From Acanthococcus lagerstroemiae (Eukaryota; Arthropoda; Insecta; Hemiptera; Eriococcidae): a DNA stretch of 64,000 nt. Below are positions 11,141-23,081 of the stretch, in pieces. The stretch is taken from assembly GCA_031841125.1 (NCBI GenBank), contig CM063107.1:48187497-48251496 (forward strand), read 5' to 3'. The translations under genes and the position numbers were made by a program. The notes under the pieces were generated by a model, which worked only from the letters and a program-made list of their open reading frames with translations, was not told the DNA's origin and searched no databases. The stretch's first letter is position 1. Each line of letters begins with the position of its first letter.

Positions 11141-12145
11141 CTTCATCTGTTTTGTGTTTAACTATATATTTGTAAATAATCATTGTGTGGGGGAATAATT
11201 CATTTAGCCCGCAGAGAAATCAAACAAAATTCAAACTCAGAAATATTACAAGACTTTTCATACTTCATGGAAAATTTTACGGCCAAAAACAATTTATTTT
11301 ACATTCATTTTCTCATGAGATTGAAACGCCTGGACTACCTTTCAACTTTTTCTATTTTAATAAAAATCCTTTAAAACGTATCATTTTTATTTAGCAAAGC
11401 ATCAGTTCCGAGGGTAAGACCATTAACCATTGAAAAGTCGAAATGTTTGTTCCCATATTTACGTTTGAGATACACACCTTACAGAAATGAAAAAACCGCA
11501 GTAGAACTCGCAACATTGCATAGTTTTGAGTCGGAATTTCATTCATTGGTTCATAGATGTAATTACTTCAGAGCGGCTAAGCCTCGAACAAATTTGAAGA
11601 TGACATGTTGGTCATCTTTGCGGGATAGAAGACTAAGTTAGACACTGAGGATATGAATGAATGATCACTTGAAAGTATTTTGACAAATCAGTTCCACCTT
11701 TCAATTGAGACTCGAGAAAGCTGCAGAAGAGCCACTAAGTTGTTAGTATGCTGAGAAAAATTTCTACGAACTCGAAACAGTCGATTGCATCTTTGAATCT
11801 TCTCGAGTTCGAGAAAGAACAGTCCTATGGAATCTTTTCGACTTTTTTAAAATTCTTCTGAAGTACTATCCATTCTATACCAAGAGTTGAAAAAACCAGT
11901 CTTCGGTCTTCTTGAGCGCTAGAAGAGTCATACTGAGTCGTCTCGGCTGACTGACTGCCTAGGACGAGACTTTCGAAGTTCGGTTGCCTTCTCTCGGAGT
12001 CATTTCAAATATTCCTGACGCTTCTCGACAGTCTAAGTTGGAGAGAAGCTTTATCCAGTCGCATCAACTTTACTCTGCTTTTCTTGACTATACTCGGGTA
12101 TGATGAAACGCATCAAAAAATACTTTTTACTGTCTTCTCGGATGC
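11141..12145. other. Gene-free stretch
   Basis: AT-rich DNA without a supported gene. From about 11690 to 12090 TTCTCGA/TCGAGAA-type words are frequent (for example GACTCGAGAAAGC, CTTCTCGAGTTCGAG), which suggests a degenerate simple repeat. No boundary is sharp enough to call an element. Confidence 0.4.
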
Positions 12146-12396
12146 CAGGGGCGTAGCCCGGATTTTCTCAGGGGGGGGGGGGGGCAAAGTAAGATTTTCA
12201 AGGGAGAAAAAGTCGAAAATTGAGGTATTTTCTAAAAAATCACCGATATTAGAAGACTGTTCTATGAAAATGAAGGTAAAATTACTGCTCCAGCAAAATT
12301 TTTTCAAAAAACGTGTTTCAGAGGCGAAATATTGCATATTTTACATTCAATTTCAGGTTCCTGGGAGGTATTCGCCCCCCCCCGGCTACGTCACTG
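12146..12396. mobile_element. hAT-type MITE, 251 bp
   Basis: The left end CAGGGGCGTAGCCCGG and right end CCGGCTACGTCACTG are imperfect inverted repeats. CAGNGGCGTAGCC termini are typical of non-autonomous hAT elements. The flanks TCGGATGC (12138-12145) and TCGGATGA (12397-12404) match at 7 of 8 bases, the expected 8 bp hAT duplication. A 14-base G run lies just inside the left end and a C run just inside the right end. No coding capacity. Confidence 0.85.
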
Positions 12397-13149
12397 TCGG
12401 ATGATCAAAAAGCCATTTCAAGTCTTTTGATGTGAAGATCATGTATGCATGGCAGGTTGCTGAAAAAAAGTGTTTTTTTAACACCCAATGAATGTTGCAT
12501 TTGTTTGATAAAAATAAACCATTTTGTTTATCGTTGTAAATGTTTTTTCGTGTTTTTTATTTAATAATATTCTGCAACTTTTTTTTTGTATTTGATTGCA
12601 AATTATTAAATTTATATCGAAAAAAATATCGAGAACATATTGAGAATATGGGTATATGGAATAATGACATCACAAAATATCAAAATTTGTTCTTTGTTTT
12701 TTAAAAAAAGTCTAAAATAAATTACTGAATTGTTTAGTGTTTTACTTCGTTTTTTGGAGCATAGTCCTGCCAAAATTAGTGGCTTTAAACGACGGTATTC
12801 ATTAAAGGTGAAAAAAAAAGAAAAAAAGAAATAATGTAAACACGTAATAAAACAAAAACGAATATTGTTTTCTTGTTTTAAACTTTTTTTATGGTTTTGT
12901 ATTTAAACATGTTTTTTTTTCTTCTTTTTTATGTTTCTAATGGCAAATTATTAAATGTGAGAAATATTAATATCAGGAAAATCAGAAAATATTAAAAATT
13001 TGTTTTTGAAATTTTCGGCAGTTTGGATAAATTATAAATATTGTTGACTTTTGTTAACAGTTAAAAAAAAGACCTTTTTTTAAATTTGAAGTATTGATTT
13101 TAGAGCAGAAAAAAGAAAACAGTAAAAGTTGAAGCAAAAAATTTATTAT
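12397..13149. other. Gene-free, very AT-rich stretch
   Basis: Extremely AT-rich DNA with many T and A runs (for example 12900-12930, 13070-13090). Similar words such as GTTTTTTTTC, TTATTAAAT and ACTTTTTTT recur near 12460-12620 and 12830-12970, hinting at a decayed duplication with a period near 370 bp. No gene. Confidence 0.4.
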
Positions 13150-13990
13150 AAAAACACACTAGCGCTGCTTATTATGATGAAAAAGATCGTAATCTTCTGA
13201 TCTTAATCTTTTTGGCTTATTTGATCTTTAAATCACAATTCAAGCCGATTTCTATAATTTTTTATATTTTAGATCATTTTGGAAATTAAAAAATGATCAC
13301 GAGCGTTGGAATCACATATTTAATAATGTTTTAGTGATTTTAAATCATGATCGTTTTGATCTTTTTTCATATTTCTGGTCTTTATTATCATTATGATGAA
13401 TAGGTCGTACGTTTTTGCCTATCCTTGTCTAAGATCACGATCTGCAGGTCATTTAAAAAACTTCAAGATTCCGATTGAAAAATTATTCTAAGAAATCTTA
13501 GGCTAAGAAAAAACTATGATCTTATAACCTTTTCGATCTTCTTGATTTTTAGATTACAATTTTGTCCGATGTTTGTGATCTTTTTAATTTTGGATCATTA
13601 TCTTGGATCACATTAGTAATCAGAGAAAAGATTGAGGTAATTTAGATCAGGAATTTAATGCTCTTGATGATTTTAAGTCATGATATTCGTGATACTTTTG
13701 ATCCTTATGAAAGTTTTGATCAGCCAATTATATGATTTTGCCCATATCAGTGTATGATTTTGGTCATCCTTGTCTAAGTAGATTGTTCAGAAAATTGAAT
13801 GTTCACAGTTTATGATCAAAGGATTATTTTGAAGAGAAAAAAAAACATCTTAGATTCCGAAAAAGATCATAGTCTTGTGATTTTCTCCATCTCTTTGATC
13901 TTTAGATCACGTCATTTTGATCTTAGATCAATTTAGAAATCGGAAAATTATTACTATCATAAGATCGCAAACATAATGATCATCGGAGTT
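13150..13990. repeat. Three-unit tandem repeat, ~340 bp period, GATC-rich
   Basis: ATCCTTGTCTAAG occurs near 13424 and 13766. TTTGATCTTTAAATCAC, TTGATTTTTAGATTAC and TTTGATCTTTAGATCAC recur near 13217, 13539 and 13896. These anchors give unit lengths of roughly 320-355 bp. The words GATC and TGATC are far more frequent than in the surrounding sequence, because the unit contains many copies in both polarities. Units are strongly diverged and no coding sense was seen. Confidence 0.65.
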
Positions 13991-14474
13991 TCCAATATTT
14001 TGTCTGTTGTAAAACTCAGAATTTGATTTTATGCGTAACTTAAGTACATCTCGGTGTTAACAGAACCATCCATCAGTCTACTGGACGCTCCCTTTGAAAG
14101 GCACCAAAGACGACATTATTTGCTGAACTAAGTTCATTTGGTAACAGAAGAGGAGTTTTGATGTGGCTGAAAATGTGTTGAATTGATGGAGAAGATGAGG
14201 AACACTTCCATAAGGGATTGCCATGTCGAACAAGAATATGGGCGGCGATTCCGCGAGGAAGGAACTTAATTTTTCTCGTGGCAAGATCCTCATACGAAAA
14301 AATTTTTCAAGTGTGTTTTTCGACTGGATTCTAGTCGTACAAACGGGCAGATTTCACATATTCCTCAACTGAAGGCCACCGGTATGATCATCCTTTCCGA
14401 GGGTAGATGCTTTCTTGTTGCCAGTGAGGTATATTCATTCGAAGTACGTATAGTTACCAGCTACAGGGGATATA
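13991..14474. other. Gene-free stretch
   Basis: No gene, RNA or mobile-element boundary was recognised. A 71-codon minus-strand frame at 14078-14293 shows no domain. Confidence 0.35.
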
Positions 14475-14748
14475 CAGGGTGTCTACCGGGCCACTAAGTC
14501 CAATTAAAGTCCAGTATTTGAAAAATGGTCCAATAAATCCAATAAAAGTTCAGTAATTTTATCATAGGTTCAATAAAAATTGAAAATTGAGGAATAATAA
14601 TTATAATGTAGTGTTGTCGGAAACTCAACTTCGATCATTATGTGTCTTGCAAACTCAATTCTTGCTCATATAAAAAGCCCGAGAAGATTCCAATGAAAGT
14701 CCAATAAAAGTCCAGTATTTTTAATTTTCAAATTTGTTAGACACCCTG
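14475..14748. mobile_element. CAGGGTGTCTAC element, 274 bp
   Basis: Ends CAGGGTGTCTACC and GTTAGACACCCTG are inverted. The interior repeats CCAATAAAAGTCCAGTA-type phrases near both ends. Flanks ATATA and GTATA match at 4 of 5 positions, which fits the 5 bp duplication seen for two other members. A left-end relative begins at 7791, and a related right end lies at 28683. Confidence 0.7.
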
Positions 14749-16782
14749 GTATAGCTTGACAGTAGGTCTACCACCCCCTTTGCTTTCAAATAAGTAGATT
14801 TTCTGTTAGGGTTTTCTCCCTTAGTCTTTGGACAGTCAACTCCTCACTGCAAAGCAGCAGTGTGACCTACTCTCCGGTACAGTATCTCAGCTCTTCTGTT
14901 TCCTGGGTACACCCCCATCTGCTAGCGAGGGGGAGTAAGAACCTGTCCTTATACTGACTTTGGTCGGGCTTAATCTTCAAAGTTTTCCTTGTCTTAACAG
15001 TGGTTTTACTGTCAGAGTTTTCCTTCTCTTACGTCCACTCACATCGGTCGCCGCACCATTGTGTCACGTGGCTTAACAAGTTCGCCGCGTGAAGGCTGTG
15101 AGATTGGGCTTGAACGGGTGGTAGCGGGCACGGTTGGCCTGTTAGATTCGAAAATCTTCCGCCACTGGTCTCATGTGATCCCTGCACCAATTTTCTTACT
15201 GAAATCAATTTACAAAAATTTGTGAGAGACGAGCCTTCCCTTCCCATCAGTATCCAGATGACAAACTCAGTTTCATCGAAAATGGATGTAGGAACAGAAC
15301 TCGTGCGCTGGCTCGTGGCGCTAAGCAAATTTCTTCAAAACCATGTATGTCCATGTGTATAAAACAAAACTAGTCGAAATCTGTGTATATTATGACGGTG
15401 TTTGGTTGATTATGTGTTTCAGGTAAAACTCGTGTCATGTCAAACCTACCGACCTACCATATATTCCGTCGTGTAATTAACCTAGCCGAGGCGTTGCCGT
15501 TACTGAAACAGTAGGATGGAAGAGAGAAGTAGAAATTAATGGTTCTTCGAACTGAGGGGAAAAATTGGTATGTAGAACTGATTGACGCCTGAGTCGACGT
15601 TATCTTGATTTAGTGCCGAGTGGGCTGTAATCTGCATGTTAATTTGCTCGTTATGCTGAGCTAGAAAAGGTGCGTATACAGACATTTTCTAACAATATCA
15701 CGTCGAATTTTGTCCATTATACGGTGGTCGTAAGCACGAGTGGGAATGTGTTTCATGGTGAGTTAATTTCGATTTCAATATTATTGGGCTTCTGCGGGAA
15801 AATTTCGTATAGTTTCAATCGAGACTCTGCGTGCGTATGCGTCTTGTACGCCTATACTCGTACATGTAAATTGGACAACTGTACAGACTAGCAGACCAGC
15901 ACGCGATGAAGAATGGAAATGAATTTTCGAAGGAACATGTACACTGTACGCTTTTAGAATACTCGAATTCGAGAATGAGGTAGTAATTTGTTCGTCGTTT
16001 GTCTTTGGCCGATGGACAGGAAAAATATTATCACAGCATATAACTTACACCAGCATACTGTACGGGAAATGTGTTCCACAAATGTGGTGTTGGTGTGATC
16101 TATGTGTCCTCATTAGTACCTGGCGGCTGCGTACACGCGGTATGTGGTATTCCACGAACATATATGCCGGATGAACATGGAACACCGAATATTCATTGAT
16201 ATATTTGGCTTTGAAAAATGATAGACTACATTCTGTTTACTGGTAATATGTTTGATTCAGTCAACATTATTGAACATGTTATGTTCGAAACACGGATCCT
16301 GAAAATGATCTGCGTTATGAGGCAACAGGTTACAGCTAGTGCGTTGAATTATCGAATCGTGCAGAAACCGAAAATAGCGGTAATTGAACCGAATATCTGG
16401 TTGAGATGCTTCGTGAATGGCAGACCAATTGAATGAGTTGTATTTTCAAGTGTTTCAGATCAAATTCCTGACTTGAAGGCTCTGTTCCCCTCCCCTCCCC
16501 TACAGACATCAGACAAGTGGCTGTCTCTATTAAAACAAGGTATCTACCGCACGACCAAAGTGCCAGTTGTAGTGAAATGAGATGTCTATCAGCACCTCAA
16601 CTTCACCATTTTGATCAAAAGTCCGCCGGAAATTTGAAAGAGAAGCAGTTTTTCAAATTTAACGTAGAAATGATGGGCAGTTTCTTATGAAAGGTAATAA
16701 TAGGAAACACCCATGCCAAACTGAAAAAATCTCCGTAAAAATTAGATGACAAATCTCTCCAAGTACCTACCACAGTTGAGCG
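14749..16782. other. Gene-free stretch; CpG-retaining 15.4-16.4 kb
   Basis: No supported gene. CpG and TTAATT-type words are more frequent from about 15420 to 16450. Around 16067-16185 GTGTTCCACAAATGTGG and GGTATTCCACGAACATATATGCC give short imperfect palindromic phrases, but not a long inverted repeat. Confidence 0.4.
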
Positions 16783-16970
16783 CAGGGGCGCAACCAGAAC
16801 TTTTTTTAGTGGGGGCTAGGATTGAGAAGAAAAAAACTTGGGCAGGGGTAAAAACTCGATTTGGTAGCTGTCTGATTAGGTACCTGCCTACCTGCCTATT
16901 TTCATGAAATAATTTTGAAAAAATTCGATTTTTTGGTAGAGGGGGAGTTCTGCTCTAAAGATGCACTGAT
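16783..16970 (+). mobile_element. Left end of a hAT-like element
   Basis: CAGGGGCGCAACCAGAAC at 16783 followed by a T run and GGGGGCTAGG is a typical hAT MITE terminus. No matching right end (GTTGCGCCCCTG) was found downstream, so the element is truncated. The right limit given is only where the GGGGGAG-rich part fades. Confidence 0.45.
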
Positions 16971-17218
16971 CACTATTACAAATTTCTCTTATAATAAATG
17001 GAAGTCCATATAGGTTCGAAACTATGAACAGCTCACTCAATTATTGTAAAATTTCAGAAAATTTCGTGATTCATAACTTGAAACAGTTTAGTTACAAAAT
17101 TTTGAAAAATTTGAAGTGTTTTGAAAAAGTTTGTAAAATTTGTAAAGGATTTTTCTTGAAAATGTTTGAAATATCTTGTGAAATTGACAATGAAAGATGA
17201 ATTTGCTTATTTAACAAT

Positions 17219-17517
17219 CAGGGACGTACGGAAGAGTTTTTATTTGGAGGAGGGGGGGTAGTGTGAAAGTCCCAACTGATTCAACTCAAAATTCCTAAGT
17301 ATCAAAGAGAAAAAAAAAAAGCAAAAAAAAACTTATGACTTATTGGATTTTTCCAACTTTACAACTCAAAATTCAATTTCCAAGTATCAAAGCCAAAAAA
17401 GCTTTTTTGACTGTTGGATTTCCCCAACTCTGCCTGACTAAAATGGTAAATTTTCCCAACTGCTGAGTAGAAAATTTCCTACAGGGGGAAGTTCTCCCCC
17501 CTATCGGTACGTCCCTT
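17219..17517. mobile_element. hAT-type MITE, 299 bp
   Basis: The left end CAGGGACGTACGG and right end CGGTACGTCCCTT are inverted repeats. Flanks TTAACAAT (17211-17218) and TCAACAAT (17518-17525) match at 7 of 8 bases, as expected for hAT. Near the left end it has GAAGAGTTTTTATTTGGAGG, then CCTAAGTATCAAAG. The same order in reverse complement occurs inside the foldback at 43488-44927, so the two share a MITE family. No coding capacity. Confidence 0.8.
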
Positions 17518-17525
17518 TCAACAAT

Positions 17526-18982
17526 AATTGTAAAACCTGCGAGTTAGGTTGAAGCTCTTACGTACAGAAAATAACATTCTGTCAGTTGGAAAAATTGAAT
17601 TGCATTGAGTAAGAAAATGGATGAATAAATAAATAGGTAAATAAATAAATAAAAATTGAACTCGAAAATTTTGCTTGTTGCACTGAAATTGAAGAAACAA
17701 AAATCCCTTATTCAAAAGAATCTCGTTAATCTCACGAATTTTAGTACAGTAGAAATTTTGTAGTTCTTAACATCCGTTGTGAAAAAGGACAGGGGAAATC
17801 TTCTCTTAAAAGAAAGAGTATATCGCTAAATGAAAAAAATCAGGTGTTCAAACCCGCAAGGTAACAAACGAAACACAATTCTTCTTTCTTTTCAAATTCA
17901 AATTGTCGTTTGTTTGTAAAGTCAAAGCAGAAAAGTTTTTTTTTTTTTCATTTATATATTTCATTTACGTACATCTGTATACAGGGTAGGTCAGCGTACA
18001 TACCCCCCCCCCACACCCACACACACCCACACACAACACGTTAATTGAGTACGTAGGAAACTTACCCTGAGATTGTTTGGATATAGTTGCCTGTCCTTGC
18101 ATTTAGAGGGACGAAGATAAGGACATTTGAATAAGTCATGTACAGCAAATGAACAATTGTTTCTCAGCATTGCTAATAGACGGATAGAACTGTTTGGTAA
18201 TAACAGAAGAAATTTGCGGCAATTAATGAAAAAAAAAAAATTCTACAATCGGATTAACAAGATGTTCACGAAATCAGTTTTGACTAAAAACTATGTACAA
18301 AAATGTTCATATCTTTTGAACATTTTTCATGAGAATTGTCTCTGGGCTCAGCGATTTTTTCGCGGTAAACAATTCCCTCCGCGATGCTCTTCAAAAATAT
18401 TACTTGGCCTCACTCTTTCCTATTTAGTTTCTGTGATTGAAAATTGGGGTCTCGTATTTTGAGATACCTTATATGCTAAAACTGGGACTCTTCGTACACA
18501 TATCCCCCTCCCAATCAAGAGAGAAATGAACCCATCGAACGACGAGAAATGTCAAGGACAGATCTGTTATTCCGTCGGGATGTGAGACAGACAGAATGAC
18601 AGATCCTGGGATTTGTCTCTGTGCTGCCGCTCAGTCCAAAAGAAGGAAAAGACCTCCGAGATCCGTGACAGGTAAACAAACAAGTAGACAGAGAGGCTGC
18701 CAGCTGGCCAGACCATGTAGGCAGAAGCCAGATAAAGAGCACAGCACGGAGCCAATAGAAAATATTGGTAAGAATCTAGAACCATGACCTGGACCGGAAG
18801 CGGCTGAGGGATGAAATCCCCTAAAATGATAATCTTGTAGTTAGCAAAGCTCAACCCCATGCACCTTCCATCAGAAAATCCATTCCGTGACGTCCTGACA
18901 CGCCACTGAGCTTGCATTATTAGTGCATTTGTGAGATCGAACAAAAGCCAAATTCATACGACAAATGAACAATGTATTTGAG
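17526..18982. other. Gene-free stretch with simple repeats
   Basis: Contains an AAATAAAT tract (about 17624-17653), a T run (17936-17948) and a C-run plus CACACCCACAC tract (18003-18037). The 111-codon frame at 18127-18462 and the 125-codon minus-strand frame at 18567-18944 have no domain I recognise. Confidence 0.45.
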
Positions 18983-19027
18983 TAGTATTCCATTTGTAGG
19001 GTATGCTAATTCACTTTTTCTTCTTCT

Positions 19028-19073
19028 GTAGTCCAGAGCGCTTTCGGCTGTTATGCCATCATCAGTGAGAGGG
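19028..19073 (-). ncRNA. Hammerhead-ribozyme-like core, minus strand
   Basis: The left arm of the hairpin reads, on the minus strand, CTGATGA (19065-19059), a GGC-GCC stem II, GAAA (19045-19042), then GCGCTC and TGGACTAC. Stem III can form one G-C pair closing a two-base loop, and the cleavage triplet would be CUC. Stem I pairing is weak here, about three pairs. The two cores face head to head, so transcripts of either strand would carry one core and the complement of the other. Confidence 0.4.
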
Positions 19074-19118
19074 TACTCCACTGATGATGGCATAGCAGCC
19101 GAAAGCGTTCTGGACTAC
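19073..19118 (+). ncRNA. Hammerhead-ribozyme-like core, plus strand
   Basis: CTGATGA (19081-19087) is followed by GGC-loop-GCC as a short stem II and GAAA (19101-19104), the two invariant hammerhead boxes in correct order and spacing. GCGTTC then gives a minimal stem III and a UUC cleavage triplet. Flanking GTACTCCA and TGGACTAC can pair over 8 positions with one C-C mismatch as stem I. The minimal stem III is the form described for metazoan Penelope-like elements. No covariance model was run and activity is unknown. Confidence 0.5.
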
Positions 19119-19207
19119 AAAAGAAGAAAAATTTAATTGGTTCACCCTACAAATGGAAAATTACCAAGTTCCACTCACACTCCGAAATGGACACTAATGT
19201 ATTTGAG

Positions 19208-21769
19208 ATTTATTCCTCATTCTTGTCAAGATAAGTGAAGGGTTTTTACAGGCCTCATGCCATTGCCTGAAATTGAATACTTAATTGTTTTTTACTATTT
19301 TCACTGTAACAGAGAACGACGATCTTTCTGTCAAAATGACATCCTACTCAATCTGCTGCAGTTTCAGGAGAAAGAAGAGGAGAGACATTTTGAAGCTGCG
19401 GGGTACTACGGGTCACATAGAGCTGTAATTGATGCTTTCTTGGCATTTTGTTGCCGCTGGGTGTTTATGTAAATTCCGAACTAATGATGACCCGTTCCAT
19501 GTTTTAATTATCTGTTCGAGCAAATGCGCGGCTAACTTTTGCGAACTAGTTTCGAATAATTGAACGCGTATGTAATTTCCCACATTCATACGCTGGTCTT
19601 TTGCCGGAGAGGATTGTACAATGACAGCGAAACTGACCAGCAGGCTTTTACAACTCTGGGGCGTGTGCTTTCTGAACTTCGAAACGTATTTGCAGCGAAT
19701 TAGGGCCAAACTTCCCACAGTTGTATAAACGCGTACATGCATATGTGTTTGCTGGGTTTGCTGTACGATAAAAAGTTGCTATATAATTTTAAAACAATAA
19801 TGTATAGGCCTTTCTGCCGTATAAACATTACATCGGTTCAAAAGTCTGAACAAACACCGCACAATGACACGGGCCCGGAAGGGGGAAAAAGGGAACGAGA
19901 ACGAACAACAATTAGTGGGACGTTATGAATATGGAGCGTGGACACCGGACAGCAGATGTTACATACGAACTGAATAGGCAATTATGTTTTGCCATCCTAC
20001 CAGCGGTTACTCTGGGGACACGGGAGAGAAGTATTAAAAAACCGCCGCAGAAATCCGTAGGAAGTAATGGTTGTACGCGAAGTGCAGAGCCTATGCCGTC
20101 GAGCACCGACCACGCACTCCGTACCCCGAGTCTGTATACTGCTTTTCTGTCCTAGTATATCGCCTCTTGCTATTAAATTTAACTAATGATACCTTACTGG
20201 TGCACCTTTTAATTTTCCATCACCTTCAGCGCCAAATTTTTCCATATAGATTTCGCTCTCAAGTGTACTAGGTACCTTTTCATTACCTTTGCTCAGTCAT
20301 TTGGTATCTAGCGTTGAGTAGAATAAAGTTTTCAGCCATCGATTTTTTTTCTTTTTTTATTAAATTCATCAGACTAGTACCTCAACTATTGTATTGAAAG
20401 TTCTCATTGGTGCTGGTGGAGCTTCTTATTCCAAAGAGGCTGACAGACCTGAAATTCTGCTGTGATTCAGCTTAGTCTGACCCAGGTAGAAAATTTTCGA
20501 GCCTGGCCTGGCCGAGCCAAATCTTATAGGTTTAGGAAAATGGATACCCATATAGTCCGTAGGAAGATAACACAAATAAGCAGTTGTAGGTAGTTGGATG
20601 AAAATGTAATGTAGAAAATGGTTTTTATAATTTTTGTATTTTCCATAATTTTTGTCGTTTGTATATTTTCGTTTTCATTCAGACGAAATGTTCGAAAGTA
20701 CATCAGAAATTATTTTCTCTTTGTATGCTATAACCTGGCTCCCGCTCGCCGTCAACATCCGAGAAATACTCCAGGAGCCATAATAGGCAAAAAGCCGGAC
20801 AGTTTGCTACTAACCAGAACCGAAACATGGAGCCTGCCAATTCAGCCAGCTGTCTTCCCATACTAATCCCAATCCCCTCCTCATATCATCCGAACTTCCC
20901 ATCACAAACTATAGGATCCAAGACAGATCGATGTTAATCAGTTGACCTGGTTTAAACGGAAAGTGAGGCCTGTGGCATCCAGCAGTGTGCCAATGTGGAT
21001 GTGGCGAATGAGCCTTAAAACCCGTTAGTCGCTATTAAAAGGGAATGCGCAGCCAAAATAGTCCGAAACACGCATTGGTTACTCATATGCATGAAAAATG
21101 CCGACTTTGAGAACACATTCTGGTAAATGACTAATCCTAAAAAGTAGAGAAGAGGTCCACTAAGCTTGGGTACAGGCGCCCAAAAATCCTAACTGGCCTT
21201 GCAGCGAACTCACCATCTATAATTTTTTTTTGTTTTGTTCAGTTCCAAAGTGTTGTTCTTGTAATTCATTCGACATTTCATCTGTTTTCCAATGCCAGAA
21301 AAACGATTTGGATAATTATCCTCATTACATCCGTAGTAAAGGATGCGAAAAAGTAGGGAAAATTTGTGCCAGCCTGTACAAATTCGTATTCTCAGAAAGG
21401 TCTACTTGGAGGCATCTTCAGGTGCCGTATCCGATCAATCCGATGTCGCACATTGGCGATCGCGGTTTCTGACGCTCGACTTCCCTGGGCAAAGTTAGGT
21501 AGTTTGCCGTTACTTTCCTCACCAATTGTTGCGGTACAGTTTTCCTTCTTTGTGCCAAAGAATGTGCAGCCGAAGTTTGCTTACTAGTCGCGTGTTGTCG
21601 CGACGTTGAGTAAGCTGTCCACGACGTGCACACGCAAAGTACCAATCTTTCCGATCTGGTGGTAACGTACCCTGCGATTGTATTGCCTTGTTCATTCGAA
21701 CTGGCGGGATTTAAAAATTCGGGATGGGTACTTTAAATATGTCGAAAATTGGGTTTTCTGAGTTGGTGA
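19208..21769. other. Gene-free stretch
   Basis: No supported gene. About 19480-20150 is richer in CpG. Several frames of 60-110 codons overlap on both strands, but none shows a domain or splice-supported continuity. A T-rich tract lies at 20340-20365. No element ends were recognised. Confidence 0.4.
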
Positions 21770-22050
21770 ATTCAGTCTTGGGGTTACGTTTCTCAGTCAC
21801 TCTTACCAAATTTGATCCACAAGGGGCTGAAACGTGCAGTCATCAATGTTTCATAGGCTAGCGTACAATGTGTCAAAAGTAGTTGTTTTTTTAGGCTGTT
21901 TCCTGAGTTTCCCTCACCGTATTGATCCACAAAGAGCTGAAACATGCAATATTTACTGTAACATGTATGCTGGACTGTACACTAGCATACGTGTATGTTA
22001 CTCTGAATATTACACGTTTCAGTTCCTTGTAGATCAATTGGGGGAGAGGA
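21770..22050. repeat. Duplicated TTGATCCACAA-GCTGAAAC unit plus inverted copy
   Basis: TTTGATCCACAAGGGGCTGAAACGTGCA near 21809 recurs as ATTGATCCACAAAGAGCTGAAACATGCA near 21922, a spacing of about 113 bp. GTTTCAGTTCCTTGTAGATCAAT near 22016 is the same phrase in inverted orientation. The block is a small repeat array, perhaps subterminal DNA of a decayed element. Confidence 0.5.
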
Positions 22051-22059
22051 GGGGTATGC

Positions 22060-23081
22060 AGGAGTGCCACTTTCGGGAAAACCTGGAAAAGTCGTAGAAT
22101 TTTCATCCTAATGATGGGATTTTGATTCTCTGAATGACAAACTGTTTATGGCTTGTATTCTATCAAAATGTATTGTCAGTGAATATCACGCTTGAAAAAA
22201 GGAAAAAGTTTCCCCGCTTGGAAAATATCAGTGTCACTTTCTTTCCACTGGTGTTATGATCAGGATCTTATATCCGTAATTTTCGTCCGCAATTTTTGCC
22301 CATAATTTTAATCACAAATTTTTATCAGTCCTTTTTGTCCATAATTTTTGTCTGTAACGATCCGCCCTTCCCCACTCGAAAGAAAAAGTCGTGGAAGGTA
22401 GAAAAATAGACCAGGAACACTTGGTAAAGTCATGGAAAATCATTCTTGCAAAAAGTGGCTACCCTGTTGTTGATAAAATAACTTCAAAACTAAATTCAGC
22501 GAGTTAGCTTTCTCCGATAAATTTAAAGTATCTACCCCTAATTTTCAGGTTCCGATTCCCGGTGGAGCAAGCGTTCAAAGTGTCTACCTATCATGAAAGT
22601 CATGAAAGTCGTGAAAAAGTCATGCATTCGGTCGTATATTTAATTTGCCTTTCCCCAAAAATCATAAATTATCTCAAAGTTTAAAAAAAGTTGAATTTTT
22701 AATGTACGTTCTCTTAAATTAATTGAACTCTAAAATATTAGCAAAGAAAGAAATCGACTATCACTGAAACGTCAAAATTAGTTTTTGTGTTTGATATTTA
22801 GGACTTCTAACGTGAGTAATGTGATTTCATGAAAAAAGTCGTCGAAAGGTCATGGAAAAGTCATGAATTTCACAAGTTTATTTTTGGCAGATATTCCGGG
22901 GGTAGGACCAAAATAACATCAAGAATGGATGAAACGTGTCTGAAAATCATGTAAACAGGTTTATACTCATGTTTGTCGTATTTTTGTGAGCTTTCATGAA
23001 AATATTTCACTTTTACCCAAAAATGAATCACCAGCCAATGACCTTCAAAAATTTTCTTCCCTGAATTCTGAGTAGGCACTT
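22060..23081. mobile_element. Two decayed CAGGGTG-group elements
   Basis: A first candidate runs from about 22060 (AGTGCCACTTTCGGG, GAAAACCTGGAAAAGTC) to 22466 (AAGTGGCTACCCTG). A second runs from about 22576 (AAGTGTCTACCTATC, then repeated AGTCATGAAAGTC) to about 23081 (GAGTAGGCACTT). Both have the AAAGTCATGGAAAAGTC phrase typical of this group in the window, but their termini are degraded and no target duplications are visible. Inside the first, ATAATTTTTGTC-type phrases repeat at 22275-22355. Confidence 0.4.

Larger units (their letters stand above)
18983..19195. mobile_element. Penelope-like hairpin remnant with 12 bp direct repeats
   Basis: The sequence folds on itself: CCATTTGTAGGGT near 18991 through CAGTGAGAG is mirrored by the reverse complement up to ACCCTACAAATGG near 19155, leaving a loop of about 10 bases. 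The arms are around 75-80 bp and highly similar. The 12-mer AATGTATTTGAG directly flanks both sides (18971-18982 and 19196-19207), a convincing target duplication. Penelope-like retroelements are known to carry minimal hammerhead motifs in their terminal repeats and often have inverted terminal copies; this structure fits, but no reverse transcriptase is present. Confidence 0.6.

Noticed and set aside
17839..17856. GTTCAAACCCGC resembling a Pol III B box
   Set aside because: No A box or tRNA fold at the right distance upstream; a single 10 bp match is expected by chance in 64 kb.
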